Positions 42,578-52,882 of a stretch of 64,000 nt of DNA are shown here, one piece after another; positions within the stretch are counted from its first letter, which is position 1, and every line of letters starts with the position of its first letter. The stretch is from JACJVV01 sp047602755 (GTDB lineage Archaea > Nanobdellota > Nanobdellia > Woesearchaeales > JACJVV01). The notes below the pieces were generated by a model, which was given only the letters and a program-made list of their open reading frames with translations, had not been told where the DNA came from and did not search any database. The stretch spans positions 1-64,000 of the forward strand of contig JBLKOM010000007.1 of assembly GCA_047602755.1 (NCBI GenBank). Direction: 5' to 3'. The translations under genes were made by a program, and so were the position numbers.

Positions 42578-43825
42578 ATGAACTTAAATTCTAATTGTAT
42601 AATATGTAAAGGAAGAGATCCTGCTAAATATTGTAATAAAACAATATGCCCTATTATTGTGAAAAATAAAGCATATGCAAAAGCAAGAGATTTTAAGGTT
42701 TCAGAGGAACTAACATCAGATAGTCCAGCTGTATTTATTGGACATTATGGATATCCACATGTAAACGTTGGTATACTTACTCCACCTGAGAAACAAAATG
42801 ATACTTGGTTATATGATGCACCCACTACATGGGGTAAGAATAATTTTCAGATTCCACAAGTTATTGATTATAGAAGTGCATTAATCAACTCAAGATTCAA
42901 ATCTGGAGTTAAAGATACAAACAGAATGGTAGAGATAGCACAGGAAGTAAGTCAATCTTTAAAACCAGTTGATCTTGAAATTGGTTTAGAAAGAAAACCA
43001 AAATTAAATATAAATTTTGATCCTTTTTCTGCACCAACTGGCCCTAATGCTGGTCTAAAAATGGTTAAAATAACTGCAAACACTAAAGTTGACAGACAAA
43101 TTGAAAAAAGAGTATCAGATAAAGATTTGTTATCAAATCAAGCAATTATTGAATTATGGAAAAAAGGATATGATGAAAACTTTTTGTCAAAATTATTATC
43201 TGTGGGAAATTTAGGAATTGCGAAAGATAGAAAATTGGTTCCAACAAGATGGTCAATAACAGCAGTTGATGATAATGTAGGAAAAGAAATAATAGAAACA
43301 ATAAAAGACTATGAAATTACGGAAAATACATTATTTTTTGGAAATTACCTAGGAAATTATTATATTATTATGATGTTTGAAGATGTATGGGAATATGAAT
43401 TATTTGAGATGTATACATCACAACCAAAAAATCCATGGTCCAAGGAAGGATTTAGATATGCAACAGATTATGAAGGTTATGAAGGTAGAAAAACATATGC
43501 TGAAGAAACAGCTGGTGGTTATTATGCTGCAAGACTTCCTATTTTAAATTACTTACAAAAGGAAAAAAAACAAGCAAGTTGTCTTGTTTTTAGATTTATC
43601 ACAGGAGAATACACGCTTCCACTAGGTGTGTGGGTAGTCAGAGAAGCTACAAAGAAAACAATTGATAGTAAAAAACATTTATTTGAAACAAAAGAACAAA
43701 TGATTAATTATGCAAAATTTATTGCAAAAAAGAAATTTAATATTGATATTGATGATATGCTAAAAGAAAGTAAATTATATAATAAACAACGAAGTCAATT
43801 AAAATTAATGCATTTTAGTATGTAA
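42578..43825 (+). CDS. nreA: NreA family DNA repair protein
   Basis: A 415-residue archaeal Nre protein. The N-terminal zinc-type cluster is CIICKGRDPAKYCNKTIC. It is followed by FIGHYGYPHVNVGILTPPE, LPLGVWVVREA near the C-terminus, and GPNAGLKMVKITANTKVDR in the middle, all typical of the family that acts in repair of DNA cross-link or alkylation damage. The last residues (QRSQLKLMHF) may be a weak PCNA-binding peptide. The ATG at 42578 is preferred over a TTG two codons earlier. Confidence 0.88.
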   Translation: MNLNSNCIICKGRDPAKYCNKTICPIIVKNKAYAKARDFKVSEELTSDSPAVFIGHYGYPHVNVGILTPPEKQNDTWLYDAPTTWGKNNFQIPQVIDYRSALINSRFKSGVKDTNRMVEIAQEVSQSLKPVDLEIGLERKPKLNINFDPFSAPTGPNAGLKMVKITANTKVDRQIEKRVSDKDLLSNQAIIELWKKGYDENFLSKLLSVGNLGIAKDRKLVPTRWSITAVDDNVGKEIIETIKDYEITENTLFFGNYLGNYYIIMMFEDVWEYELFEMYTSQPKNPWSKEGFRYATDYEGYEGRKTYAEETAGGYYAARLPILNYLQKEKKQASCLVFRFITGEYTLPLGVWVVREATKKTIDSKKHLFETKEQMINYAKFIAKKKFNIDIDDMLKESKLYNKQRSQLKLMHFSM

Positions 43826-43861
43826 AAAGTCCGCTTGCACGGTACATTTCATGAGGTAAAT

Positions 43862-44548
43862 ATGGATTTCAAAAAAATTGTTACGGAATTAACTGAAACA
43901 ATAAATAAAATGAAGAAAAAAGAGGTTTCACTTAGTAATAAAATTGATTTTAGTGATCATAAATCTGCTCAAGCAAAATATCTTACCGAAACATACAAGA
44001 AATGCTTACAACAACTGCAAGCATTAATTAACAATCCAGAAGTACCTTCAAGAGTTAATGAATTGTTAAGAATTCTAGATTATAATGATTTAGATAAGAA
44101 TTTAGCTGTTCTTAAAGAACTTGAAAAACATGATGTAAAAATTAGTAAAGATAGAATAGTTATATCTTCATCAAAACTACCTGATACAATAAGAGAAGAA
44201 GTTAATGCTGATATAAAAGAATTAAAAAAATGTTTTAATGCAGAATGCTATAGAAGTTGTGTTATTTTATGTGGAAGAATAATGGAAGTTTGCCTTCATG
44301 CAAAATATTTCAAAGTTACTGGTTTTGATATACTTGATAAAAACCCAGGGATTGGACTTGGTAAATTAATTGCAAAGATGGAAGAAAAAGGAATTAAACT
44401 TGATCCAGGATTAACTTCACAAATACATTTAATAAATAATGTTAGGATTTTTTCTGTTCATAAAAAACAAAGAACATTTATTCCTTCAAAACAACAAACT
44501 GAGGCTATAATACTTTTTACAGCAGACGTCATTGAGAAAATGTTTTAA
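43862..44548 (+). CDS. Uncharacterised protein with DUF4145/HEPN-like C-terminal region
   Basis: A 228-residue protein. Residues 1-110 are helical and charged. Residues about 120-228 (CFNAECYRSCVILCGRIMEV, then HKKQRTFIPSKQQTEAIILF) form an all-helical domain with a layout like DUF4145/HEPN-type domains: paired helices, a cysteine-rich core and a late R/K segment. The canonical HEPN R-x4-H is not evident, so nuclease activity is not claimed. The start at 43862 is supported by GAGG upstream. It follows nreA by 36 bases and is probably co-transcribed. Confidence 0.5.
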   Translation: MDFKKIVTELTETINKMKKKEVSLSNKIDFSDHKSAQAKYLTETYKKCLQQLQALINNPEVPSRVNELLRILDYNDLDKNLAVLKELEKHDVKISKDRIVISSSKLPDTIREEVNADIKELKKCFNAECYRSCVILCGRIMEVCLHAKYFKVTGFDILDKNPGIGLGKLIAKMEEKGIKLDPGLTSQIHLINNVRIFSVHKKQRTFIPSKQQTEAIILFTADVIEKMF

Positions 44549-44611
44549 TTCTTAGAATTTCTTTTTTCGTTTAATATATAATACTCTATTTATTCAAAGA
44601 TGTTAATACTC

Positions 44612-45148
44612 TTAAATATGTGATACTATTAATACTGCTAATAAATCAATTAATATAAAATTGGAAGCTATATTTATAGTAAAGTTTAATATTGAGGAAT
44701 GAATTGGATATCTGAAAAAAAATAAACTTATTGAATGAAGAATAATATTGTAAAATACTACTAATATTTTTGCAGCTAGTGTTATTTCTAGATCTCTTAG
44801 AAATAGTGATATAGATAATAGTACTAAGTAAATTGCTCCTTGTAAGGGTAATGTCTGAGAGATTTTACCTGAAATTAATGATGAAGTTATTAGCATTAAC
44901 ATTGAAAGAAGAAAAGCAACAAGTAAATTATGACTAAATAAAAAAATTATAGTGCAGAAAGTTACTAATTCAAATCCTATTGAATAACCAATAAAACGCT
45001 TATATATTTTTGAGAGTGAAGCTATAATTACTAATAATATTGTAATAATAACAGATTTAAGTAAATCAAAAGCTAAGATAAATAATAATATTAGTATAAT
45101 AAAAAAAGCTAAATAATACAAATATTTTTTAATTTTTTTTGATTTCAT
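44612..45148 (-). CDS. Membrane protein (five to six helices), paralogue of 45190
   Basis: Not recognised. A 178-residue integral membrane protein of Leu/Ile-rich helices joined by very short loops. It shares layout and several positions with the next gene (a KRxxGxxxGxE-like segment: KRFIGYSIGFELVTFCTIIF against KRITGELSIGIEFIPFATII), so the two arose by duplication. Function unknown. Confidence 0.6.
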   Translation of the reverse strand: MKSKKIKKYLYYLAFFIILILLFILAFDLLKSVIITILLVIIASLSKIYKRFIGYSIGFELVTFCTIIFLFSHNLLVAFLLSMLMLITSSLISGKISQTLPLQGAIYLVLLSISLFLRDLEITLAAKILVVFYNIILHSISLFFFRYPIHSSILNFTINIASNFILIDLLAVLIVSHI

Positions 45149-45189
45149 ATTAATTAATAAGATCTAATCTACGTTTATTATATAAAAAA

Positions 45190-45708
45190 TTAGATAAGAG
45201 TTTTTACTATTATCTCACTAAAATACCTAAACAGTACATAATTAAATATAATACTCCCAAAACCATAAATCATATTTTTAACAAAATCATAACCTATTAC
45301 TGACATTGCAATAAATGTCATAATATTAAATAATACCACTAAAATAATTCCAAATAAAACTATTCCCACCTCTAAGAATAATAATGAGATTAAACCAATT
45401 ATAATAAATACAGCTATGTTAAACAAAATATCAATTCGTAATTGACCTGATAATAATTGAGATATAGCCATCATAATTATAGCACTCATTATACCAAATG
45501 CTATTCCGTGTGTATAAAAAAATATAATTGTTGCAAAAGGAATAAATTCTATTCCAATACTTAATTCACCTGTAATTCGTTTAAACTGGCTTGAGAGGCA
45601 ACCTAATATAATTAATAATATAGTAAAGAAAAATGATAAAATTTGTCTTCCATATAATGACATAATTATTATAATTAGAGTAAGAATGGATATTGTAATA
45701 TAAACCAT
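45190..45708 (-). CDS. Membrane protein (five to six helices), paralogue of 44612
   Basis: Not recognised. A 172-residue integral membrane protein. The start at 45708 (MVYITISILT) follows AGGAG and avoids overlap with alaS; a start 14 codons earlier would add a basic stretch (KKILLNKRRRR) and overlap alaS by 29 bases. It probably forms an operon with alaS upstream and its paralogue downstream. A role in transport is conceivable, without direct support. Confidence 0.55.
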   Translation of the reverse strand: MVYITISILTLIIIIMSLYGRQILSFFFTILLIILGCLSSQFKRITGELSIGIEFIPFATIIFFYTHGIAFGIMSAIIMMAISQLLSGQLRIDILFNIAVFIIIGLISLLFLEVGIVLFGIILVVLFNIMTFIAMSVIGYDFVKNMIYGFGSIIFNYVLFRYFSEIIVKTLI

Positions 45709-45721
45709 CCTTCTCCTACGT

Positions 45722-48301
45722 TTATTTAGAAGGATTTTTTTTATTACCATTATTTATATCATTCAGAAATTTAGTTATTGTTTTAAGAACATGTTCAGAT
45801 TGTGTATTTAATATCTTAGAAGTTTCTTGCAATATCTCAGATGTCGTTCCTTTAAAAATTTCAATTGAAGTAAGTTTTGTTAAATCTGGATCAATATCTT
45901 TACCTTTTTTCATAGCTTTATTATACTTTTTCCATTTAGAGAATAATTCTAATGCTCTTGAAGGTATTTGAGATACATCACAACTCAATAATTTAGCAAT
46001 ATCATTAAGTATTTTTTCTTGATCTTTATCTTGCTTGTTTGCTTTATCTCCTGCTACATATGTTAACCGTACAACTCCATCACTTATTTTTGAAGATTTT
46101 AATATTTTAATATTTCCTACTTGTTCTGTATTGTCAAGATGTGTTCCTGCACAACATTCAACATCTATTAAGTTATTCTTTGATTCAATATCACCAATAA
46201 TAACCATACGTAAATTATTACCAGGAATTGCACCTCCTTGATAAATGTTTAATCCATATTTTTGTTCAGCTTTGTCTCTAGTTAAGAAAAATTTATGAAC
46301 TTTAATTTTAGAATTAACTATTTTATTTGCTTCATTTTCAATTTCGCGTATTTGCTCATCACTTAAACTTTCATAATGTGTTACATCTAATGTTGCTTTG
46401 TCTAGAGTTTTTTTTGCACCAATTTGGTTAATATGATTTCCAAGAACTTTTTTAGCTGCAGCATTTATTATATGAGTTGCAGTATGATGCTTTGTTAATT
46501 GTTGCCGTCTTTCTTTATCAATTATACAATTTACAACATCTCCCTCTTTAAAATCATTATTTGGAACAACATGAACAATAACATTTCCAATTTTAATTAC
46601 ATCTACAACATCAAATGAATTAATTTTTCCAAGATCGTTAATCTGTCCACCTGAAGTTGGATAAAAAGCTGTTTTATCTAAGATTACATAAATATTTTCT
46701 TCATCTTTTTTTCGTAAATATTTAACAGTTGCTTGAAATTCAAGATAATTAAAATCATCAAAATATAATGCTTCGGTCTTTTCATTTAAAGGAATATCAA
46801 TATCTAATTCTTTTCTTGTTGCATGTATTTGCTCTTGCTGTTCATGTAATTCAGATACCATTACATAAAAATTATCAGGAATAGAAATATTTTTTCCAAG
46901 TTTTTTAGCTTCTTCTTTTATGACTTCAGGGTTAATTCCATTTGAGTCATACAATTCAAGTAAAGTTTTTGTGGTAATATCTTTTTGAATAATTTTTGCA
47001 ACAATTGATTTTGCTTTTTCTTTACTTGCAAAATATTTTTGTTTTTCAACATTAATTATATTTTTAACATCTTCTAAATTATTTGATAATTCTGGAAATA
47101 ATTCTTTTAATTCATCTGCATGCCATTCTGTTATTTCTGCAATATCTAACTTCCATCCAAACTGGTCAATAAAACCTTGTGCTCTTCTATATATCACACG
47201 TAAATTATAACCACCACCTACATTACTAGGTAAAGCTCCATCTGTTAATGCTACAAGTAATGTCCTTGAATGTTCTGCAATACTATATAATGCAGTCATT
47301 GGAAGAATATTTTCTCTTAATTGTTCAACAGATAAATCTAATTTTTTTGCTACATCAGACCATGCTTCTTCAATATTATCAACTTCATCAACATTTAAGA
47401 ATGCACTATATGCTGAGAATTTTTTATATAAATCATAATCCATCTTCACATTTGTTATTTCGCGTAATTTTGTAAGAACTTTAGGAAATGTTGCTTCATA
47501 AATATTAGGTGTGCCTTGACTAAACCAAGCTATACGTTCCATTCCAAGACCCATATCCAATACTTTTAATTTTAGTGGTTTATCACCTTCAGGAGTTTGT
47601 TCAAACATAGTATAAACTTGGTTAAATAATTCAACACCTCTACTAAAGAATTCCATACATGGACCAAAACTTCCACCACCTGCCCAAGCATCTTCATGGA
47701 TTGTCATCTCATTTTTAGGAAGACCAATACCAATTGTAAGAAATTCATAAATGTCTTTAAATAATTGTTCTTGATTCCATTCTGTCTCATCTACAAATGC
47801 ATGCTGACCAATCATTACAAAACCTGTAAGATGACTTCCTGTTATTCCAACATTATCAACATCTCCAAAACGTAATGAAAATTGAGGTATAATTAACTTT
47901 TTTGCAGGAGGATTAACTTCACCTGATACAACATATGGTTGAAATGCTGCAATACTCGCCATTACAAAATCTGCAGTAGGATTCCATCTTGCAACTACAG
48001 GATATCTATTTATTGGCTTATATTCTTTAGGTTCAAGCATTTCAATTATTTTTTTCCAAACTTGAATATAGGTTAATTGGATTTTACTGGGATTATTTTT
48101 AATAACATTAAAACCACCACTACAGGTTGGGTCTCCGCAATGAAATTGTTGTTCATTCACTGTCCAGAAATTAGTATCACAAGACTGGCATTTTCTTCTA
48201 ATGAAACCTTCTTTCTTCAAATAAGTAACTGGATAATATTTTTCAGGATTATTTGAAGCTTCTACCTTAAATTTCTTCTTTACTTGCTTATCTGATAGCA
48301 T
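45722..48301 (-). CDS. alaS: Alanyl-tRNA synthetase (archaeal type)
   Basis: An 859-residue synthetase. The archaeal N-terminal extension with a zinc knuckle (CQSCDTNFWTVNEQQFHCGD) precedes the class II catalytic core (GGGSFGPCMEFF, motif 3 near LGMGLERIAWF). The editing domain carries HHTATHIINAA and CCAGTHLDNTEQVG, which form the zinc/mischarged-tRNA clearing site. The C-terminal part is shorter than in bacterial enzymes. Upstream of two membrane protein genes. The tRNA-Ala it charges could include the T-loop-intron tRNA at 18931. Confidence 0.95.
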   Translation of the reverse strand: MLSDKQVKKKFKVEASNNPEKYYPVTYLKKEGFIRRKCQSCDTNFWTVNEQQFHCGDPTCSGGFNVIKNNPSKIQLTYIQVWKKIIEMLEPKEYKPINRYPVVARWNPTADFVMASIAAFQPYVVSGEVNPPAKKLIIPQFSLRFGDVDNVGITGSHLTGFVMIGQHAFVDETEWNQEQLFKDIYEFLTIGIGLPKNEMTIHEDAWAGGGSFGPCMEFFSRGVELFNQVYTMFEQTPEGDKPLKLKVLDMGLGMERIAWFSQGTPNIYEATFPKVLTKLREITNVKMDYDLYKKFSAYSAFLNVDEVDNIEEAWSDVAKKLDLSVEQLRENILPMTALYSIAEHSRTLLVALTDGALPSNVGGGYNLRVIYRRAQGFIDQFGWKLDIAEITEWHADELKELFPELSNNLEDVKNIINVEKQKYFASKEKAKSIVAKIIQKDITTKTLLELYDSNGINPEVIKEEAKKLGKNISIPDNFYVMVSELHEQQEQIHATRKELDIDIPLNEKTEALYFDDFNYLEFQATVKYLRKKDEENIYVILDKTAFYPTSGGQINDLGKINSFDVVDVIKIGNVIVHVVPNNDFKEGDVVNCIIDKERRQQLTKHHTATHIINAAAKKVLGNHINQIGAKKTLDKATLDVTHYESLSDEQIREIENEANKIVNSKIKVHKFFLTRDKAEQKYGLNIYQGGAIPGNNLRMVIIGDIESKNNLIDVECCAGTHLDNTEQVGNIKILKSSKISDGVVRLTYVAGDKANKQDKDQEKILNDIAKLLSCDVSQIPSRALELFSKWKKYNKAMKKGKDIDPDLTKLTSIEIFKGTTSEILQETSKILNTQSEHVLKTITKFLNDINNGNKKNPSK

Positions 48302-48420
48302 ATTACTATGAATTTGATTTTTAGTTATAAATATTATGGGTAATTTTGCATCAGTAATAATCTAATATACATAATTACCTAATAGATATATTATGGATTA
48401 TTAAGAAAATTTATACTAAA

Positions 48421-49680
48421 TTATAAATCTTCAATTCTGATCATAATACCAGATGATTTAACAATAGAAAGCTTGTTAATCAAAGAAAATGCTTTTTTCA
48501 TATTCTTTTCTTTGCACTCATGAGTTAATATTACAATTGGAACTATTTTCTTTTCAACTTCTTTCTGCCAAAACCCAGATATAGATATGTTATTTTGACC
48601 AAGAATTTTTGTTATTTCTGCTAATACTCCTGGTCTTTCAACAACATTAAAACGTAAATAATATCTAGAAACAATATTATTCATTGGTTTAAGTGATTTC
48701 TTGATAAATTTACGATAAGTAATCTTTCCTCGTGATGCCATTTCAAGAATATCGCTTACAACTACTGTAGCAGTAGGAGCTTTACCAGCACCTTTGCCTG
48801 AAATAGAAATTTCCCCTATATTATTTCCATACAATAACACAGAATTAATTTCTTCATTTACGTTTGCAAAAGTATGATTTTTAGGAATCATTGTTGGATG
48901 TGTTCGCATTTCAATATTCTTATCCTGCTTTTTTGAAATTGCAATTAACTTTATAGTATACCCTAACTGATTAGCATATTTTAAATCTGAAGAAGTTATT
49001 TTAGTAATACCTTCAACATAAGATGATTCAGTAATATAAGCGTCAAAAGCTAATGATGATAATAATAGTAATTTCTGAGATGCATCCATCCCCTCAACAT
49101 CAAAAGTAGGGTCTGATTCGGCAAAGCCAAGTTCCTGAGCTTTAGATAATGCATCTGAATAAGACATTCCTTCAGACATTCTAGTTAATATATAATTTGT
49201 AGTTCCATTTAATATTCCATAAATCTTAGAAATTTTATCAGATGAAAAAGATTCTTCAATTGCTTTAACTATTGGAATACATCCTGCAATAGCTGCCTCA
49301 AATAAAATATTAACATTATTTTTTTTAGCTTCTTCAAAAATTTTATATCCGTGCTTTGCAAGAACAGCTTTATTCGCAGTTATAACATGCTTTTTTGCTT
49401 TAATTGAATCCATAATTATTTCATATGCAGGATTGTAACCACCAATTAACTCAACAATAACATCAATCAAAGGATTATTTATTATATCTGAATATTTATT
49501 GGTCCATATCTTTGATAAACCTAATTTTTTTGCTTTATCTGATGAACGAGAACATACTTGCACAACATTTATTTTAATATCAGTTCTATTTTGAAGAATA
49601 CTAGAATTATTTTTTATTATTTCAATAACCCCACTTCCTACAACACCTAATCCAATAATACCTATATTTATTGTTTTCAT
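48421..49680 (-). CDS. hom: Homoserine dehydrogenase
   Basis: A 419-residue enzyme reducing aspartate semialdehyde to homoserine. N-terminal NAD(P)-binding GIIGLGVVGSGVIEII, catalytic core with GILNGTTNYILTRM and FAESDPTFDVEGMDASQKLL (Lys/Asp), and a C-terminal ACT domain (FNVVERPGVLAEITKILG) that commonly gives threonine feedback inhibition. With thrC (6504) it provides most of the end of the threonine pathway. The 191-base gap before aroC suggests an independent promoter. Confidence 0.95.
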   Translation of the reverse strand: MKTINIGIIGLGVVGSGVIEIIKNNSSILQNRTDIKINVVQVCSRSSDKAKKLGLSKIWTNKYSDIINNPLIDVIVELIGGYNPAYEIIMDSIKAKKHVITANKAVLAKHGYKIFEEAKKNNVNILFEAAIAGCIPIVKAIEESFSSDKISKIYGILNGTTNYILTRMSEGMSYSDALSKAQELGFAESDPTFDVEGMDASQKLLLLSSLAFDAYITESSYVEGITKITSSDLKYANQLGYTIKLIAISKKQDKNIEMRTHPTMIPKNHTFANVNEEINSVLLYGNNIGEISISGKGAGKAPTATVVVSDILEMASRGKITYRKFIKKSLKPMNNIVSRYYLRFNVVERPGVLAEITKILGQNNISISGFWQKEVEKKIVPIVILTHECKEKNMKKAFSLINKLSIVKSSGIMIRIEDL

Positions 49681-49871
49681 AACAGATGAAATACTTCATT
49701 CATATATTAATGTTATTATTATTGTTGTTACTATATGGATTTTATGAAATATTTAATCTACTCAAATATAATCTTTTAACTGCCACTCTTTTCATTATAT
49801 TTTTTATAAAAGAGTTATTATTAAATATATTAAATAGAATTATTTCTTTTAATAATATTATTTTATTAGAA

Positions 49872-51008
49872 TTAAGATTTATAATGCTGTTTCCCATATT
49901 GCATTAAAGCATGATCTAGTAGAACCAAAGCAGCCCTTGCTTCTACAATAGGAGTTGCACGTAAAGCAACACAAGGATCGTGCCTTCCTTTAACTTTTTC
50001 AAGCATTGTATTGTTATAATCAGTAACATTTACACTTGGTTGATCTTGAAAAATAGTTGCAGTAGGCTTAAATGCTGCAGTAAAATAAATAGGCATTCCA
50101 TTACTCATCCCACCTTGAATCCCTCCTGAATTATTTGTTTTTGTTACTGCTTGTTTAGCTTTTTCATTAGCAACAAAAATATCATTATTCTTGCTACCAT
50201 ACATTTGAGTGCTTTTGTAACCTAAGCCAATTTCTACACCCTTAACAGCATTAATTCCCATTATTGTATGAGCAAGATCTGCATCAAGTTTATCATACCA
50301 TGGTTCTCCTAAACCTTCTGGAACATTGTCAATATAACATTCAATGACAGCACCTATTGAGTCTAATTTTTTAATAGTCTCTTCAAGTAGAGATTCCATT
50401 AATTTTGCCTTCGAATGATCTGGACAACGTACAAGATTTGGTTTATTACCAATATATTCTACTTGATCTAATGTAATTTTTGATCTATCATAATTAGTCA
50501 TTTCAATATTTCCAATTGATTTAATATAAGCTAAAAATGTTGTACCAAATCTTTCCCTCATTATTTTTTTAGCTAAAGCTCCTGCTGCAACATCAATAGC
50601 CGTCATTCTTGCGCTAGATCTACCTCCTCCAGATACGTCTCTTATACCATATTTTCTTATCATAGCATAATCAGCATGGTTTGGGCGTACAATATCAGCC
50701 ATATTCTTATAATGTATTGAGATAGCATCTTTATTAGCAATCATAAAACTAATGGCATGACCAGTGGTTACATAAGTACCATCTTCTTGTTTAAGAACAC
50801 CAGATAATATATTTACAGAATCATCTTCTGAGCGCTGTGTTGTTAACTTGTTTTGACCAGGTTTTCTTCTTTTCATATCTGGCATTATATCTTTTTCAAT
50901 ATCAAAAACTATCCCAGAAGGGCAACCTGATATAATTCCACCAAGTGCAGGCCCATGAGACTCACCCCAATTAGTAACTTGGAATATTTTTCCAGTAGTA
51001 TCTCCCAT
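49872..51008 (-). CDS. aroC: Chorismate synthase
   Basis: A 378-residue enzyme making chorismate from EPSP with reduced FMN. The N-terminal FQVTNWGESHGPALGGIISG, RRKPGQNKLTTQRSEDD, and GGGRSSARMTA are signature motifs, and RHDPCVALRATPIVEARAAL is the C-terminal signature. Full length. No other aromatic pathway gene lies in this window. Confidence 0.95.
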   Translation of the reverse strand: MGDTTGKIFQVTNWGESHGPALGGIISGCPSGIVFDIEKDIMPDMKRRKPGQNKLTTQRSEDDSVNILSGVLKQEDGTYVTTGHAISFMIANKDAISIHYKNMADIVRPNHADYAMIRKYGIRDVSGGGRSSARMTAIDVAAGALAKKIMRERFGTTFLAYIKSIGNIEMTNYDRSKITLDQVEYIGNKPNLVRCPDHSKAKLMESLLEETIKKLDSIGAVIECYIDNVPEGLGEPWYDKLDADLAHTIMGINAVKGVEIGLGYKSTQMYGSKNNDIFVANEKAKQAVTKTNNSGGIQGGMSNGMPIYFTAAFKPTATIFQDQPSVNVTDYNNTMLEKVKGRHDPCVALRATPIVEARAALVLLDHALMQYGKQHYKS

Positions 51009-51083
51009 ATTATCACAATTACGAGAATGAAATTGATGTTTTAAAGCTTTGGTTTTGGGGTATTATATAGAATTAGGTAATTG

Positions 51084-51872
51084 TCAAATACTATTAATAC
51101 TATTGTTATGGTTATTATTGTTATGGTTATTATTGTTATGGTTATTACTTTCATTATTAGCATATGTTTGCTTGTAGCCTTCTTTCCACTTATCTATATT
51201 ATCCAAGTAAATTTTTGACAAGAAATAAAGATGTTCCATTCTTCCAAGTATATCATCTCTTTCAATTTCTTTATTTGTAGCATTTGATACTTTACTTAAT
51301 TCATTATCAAAATCATAAAAAATTTTCATAAAGAACATTTTAAAGAATTCATCTTCTAATGGAAGATCTTTTCTATTTTTTGTTTGAATTATAAATTTAT
51401 TCCAGTCTTTTATCATTTCCTTTCTATCAGAAATTCCACAATTATCAATCCATGATTGAATTGTATGCTTTTGTTTGCTTTCAAAACCAGGGCATTTTTG
51501 TCTTGGAAGAAAATGTTCTACTGTATCATCCTCATTAAACATTCTACCAACAGGAAAAGTTCTGCATCTTACAGGCCTTGCATCATAAACAGTACATGCT
51601 TTTTGATTATCAAAAAAAACACATACAGGATTTGTTTTAAGATAACACCGAAGAATTTTTGCATTAGTGTCAAAATCAAATGTTGTATATTTATTATGAA
51701 ATTCTGATGAAGAGATATTAAGAAAATTGCATAAATACATTATATCAAAAGGATATAATGCAACATCATTCATAGAACAACATAACTTGCAACCAACTAC
51801 GCATTTAAATTTGAATGTATTATGAGGTTGCTTAGGTTGTAAATCTTCATCAAAATTAATATATTGTTGCAT
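51084..51872 (-). CDS. YkgJ family cysteine-cluster protein
   Basis: A 262-residue protein. Residues about 25-125 carry the Cys cluster CVVGCKLCC, then LRCYLKTNPVCVFF, then CTVYDARPVRCRTFP, as in the YkgJ/Fe-S-or-zinc-binding family (UPF0153). Its function is unknown. Residues about 240-262 are an Asn/His repeat encoded by a 15-bp microsatellite, so the tail length is probably variable. Confidence 0.82.
   Translation of the reverse strand: MQQYINFDEDLQPKQPHNTFKFKCVVGCKLCCSMNDVALYPFDIMYLCNFLNISSSEFHNKYTTFDFDTNAKILRCYLKTNPVCVFFDNQKACTVYDARPVRCRTFPVGRMFNEDDTVEHFLPRQKCPGFESKQKHTIQSWIDNCGISDRKEMIKDWNKFIIQTKNRKDLPLEDEFFKMFFMKIFYDFDNELSKVSNATNKEIERDDILGRMEHLYFLSKIYLDNIDKWKEGYKQTYANNESNNHNNNNHNNNNHNNSINSI
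51103..51147. repeat. 15-bp tandem repeat, three copies, at a gene 3' end
   Basis: TTGTTATGGTTATTA is repeated at 51103, 51118 and 51133. Read on the minus strand it encodes the NHNNN-type tail of the cysteine-cluster protein. It is a likely slippage hotspot. Confidence 0.85.
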
Positions 51873-52018
51873 ATTAAAATAAATTTAGTGTAACATTCAT
51901 ATAATTTATGTAATTTGCAAAGAATAATAATACTTCTAATAAAAGATAATGGCTAAAGTGATAAATAAAATAAGTGATAAATAAATATAGAATATGAAAT
52001 AAGCCATTGCTCTAGAGA

Positions 52019-52780
52019 TTACACCTTTGCCAAATCCCACATTGTATTAAAAAAAGAAAAAAAGGAATCTGCAGCCTCTTGATTAGTTATTTTAATTACA
52101 ATAGGTGATTTTATCAATAAAATAATTAATACAGTATTCTTATACAAATTTATTTCTGCAAATGTATCTTGGTGAAGAAAACGCATTTCATTAGGTGCTT
52201 CATTGAAAATAGAAATTCGCTCAATATTTTGACGCATATTATCATTAAAGATTATTTTTGTTCCAAAACCCTTTTGCTTTTTTCTCAAATAATACTGATT
52301 AAAGAAAATGTCTGCTTGTTTTGAATTATACCCCTTGCTTGCACCAAAAATGTAATTAAAGTCTCCTTTTTCTAAGGATATAATAATATCATTAAAAACA
52401 GTCTTCATCCCTTCCCAACCATGAAAAACTTCAATATTTGTATCAGTTTTTGCTGAATCATATTTTGCCATTAATATAGGAAGAATTTGATTAGCTAATT
52501 GCATCTCAGTCTGTAGTTCAGACTGTTTTTTCAATATGAAATCATTAATTCTTGAAGGATTTGCTGCCTTAAAATGAATAACACCATTGATTTTAACGCT
52601 TGAAATGATGCCTTTTTCAAGCAAGCGATTAGCAACATCATATATCTTTGAAGGTGATACACCTGATACTTTTGCTAATTCAGTTCGTGTTGTTTCACCA
52701 AGCTCAAGAAGTGCTGAATATACCTTTATTTCACCAGAAGTTAAACCTATCTTTGTCAAGTCAAGCATACTTATAGTCAT
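52019..52780 (-). CDS. TrmB-family transcriptional regulator
   Basis: A 253-residue protein. Residues about 1-75 are a winged helix (LTKIGLTSGEIKVYSALLEL, then ELAKVSGVSPSKIYDVANRL), followed by a coiled helix and a C-terminal effector-like domain (IEVFHGWEGMKTVFNDIIIS), the TrmB layout without a sugar-binding extension. It is divergent from the phosphatase-like gene at 52934. The TATA box for its own message lies at 52803-52813, next to a palindrome at 52826-52842. Confidence 0.85.
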   Translation of the reverse strand: MTISMLDLTKIGLTSGEIKVYSALLELGETTRTELAKVSGVSPSKIYDVANRLLEKGIISSVKINGVIHFKAANPSRINDFILKKQSELQTEMQLANQILPILMAKYDSAKTDTNIEVFHGWEGMKTVFNDIIISLEKGDFNYIFGASKGYNSKQADIFFNQYYLRKKQKGFGTKIIFNDNMRQNIERISIFNEAPNEMRFLHQDTFAEINLYKNTVLIILLIKSPIVIKITNQEAADSFFSFFNTMWDLAKV

Positions 52781-52825
52781 TTAATTATATAGAATTATAT
52801 TGGATTATTTAAATCTTTCTTTAAT

Positions 52826-52842
52826 TGCCCCTTATAGGGACA
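52826..52842. promoter_or_regulatory. 17-bp imperfect palindrome by the TrmB-like promoter
   Basis: TGCCCCTTATAGGGACA reads nearly the same on both strands (two mismatched positions, centre TATA). It lies just upstream of the TATA box (52803-52813) of the leftward regulator gene. Probable autoregulatory operator. Confidence 0.5.
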
Positions 52843-52882
52843 TTTACATATAAATAGTTATTAAATCACTATTGTAGAGTAA

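Noticed and set aside
49686..49907. A 73-codon hydrophobic plus-strand frame between hom and aroC
   Set aside because: It runs into the 3' end of aroC and has the composition of AT-rich intergenic DNA. No Shine-Dalgarno sequence or TATA box was found at a fitting distance.
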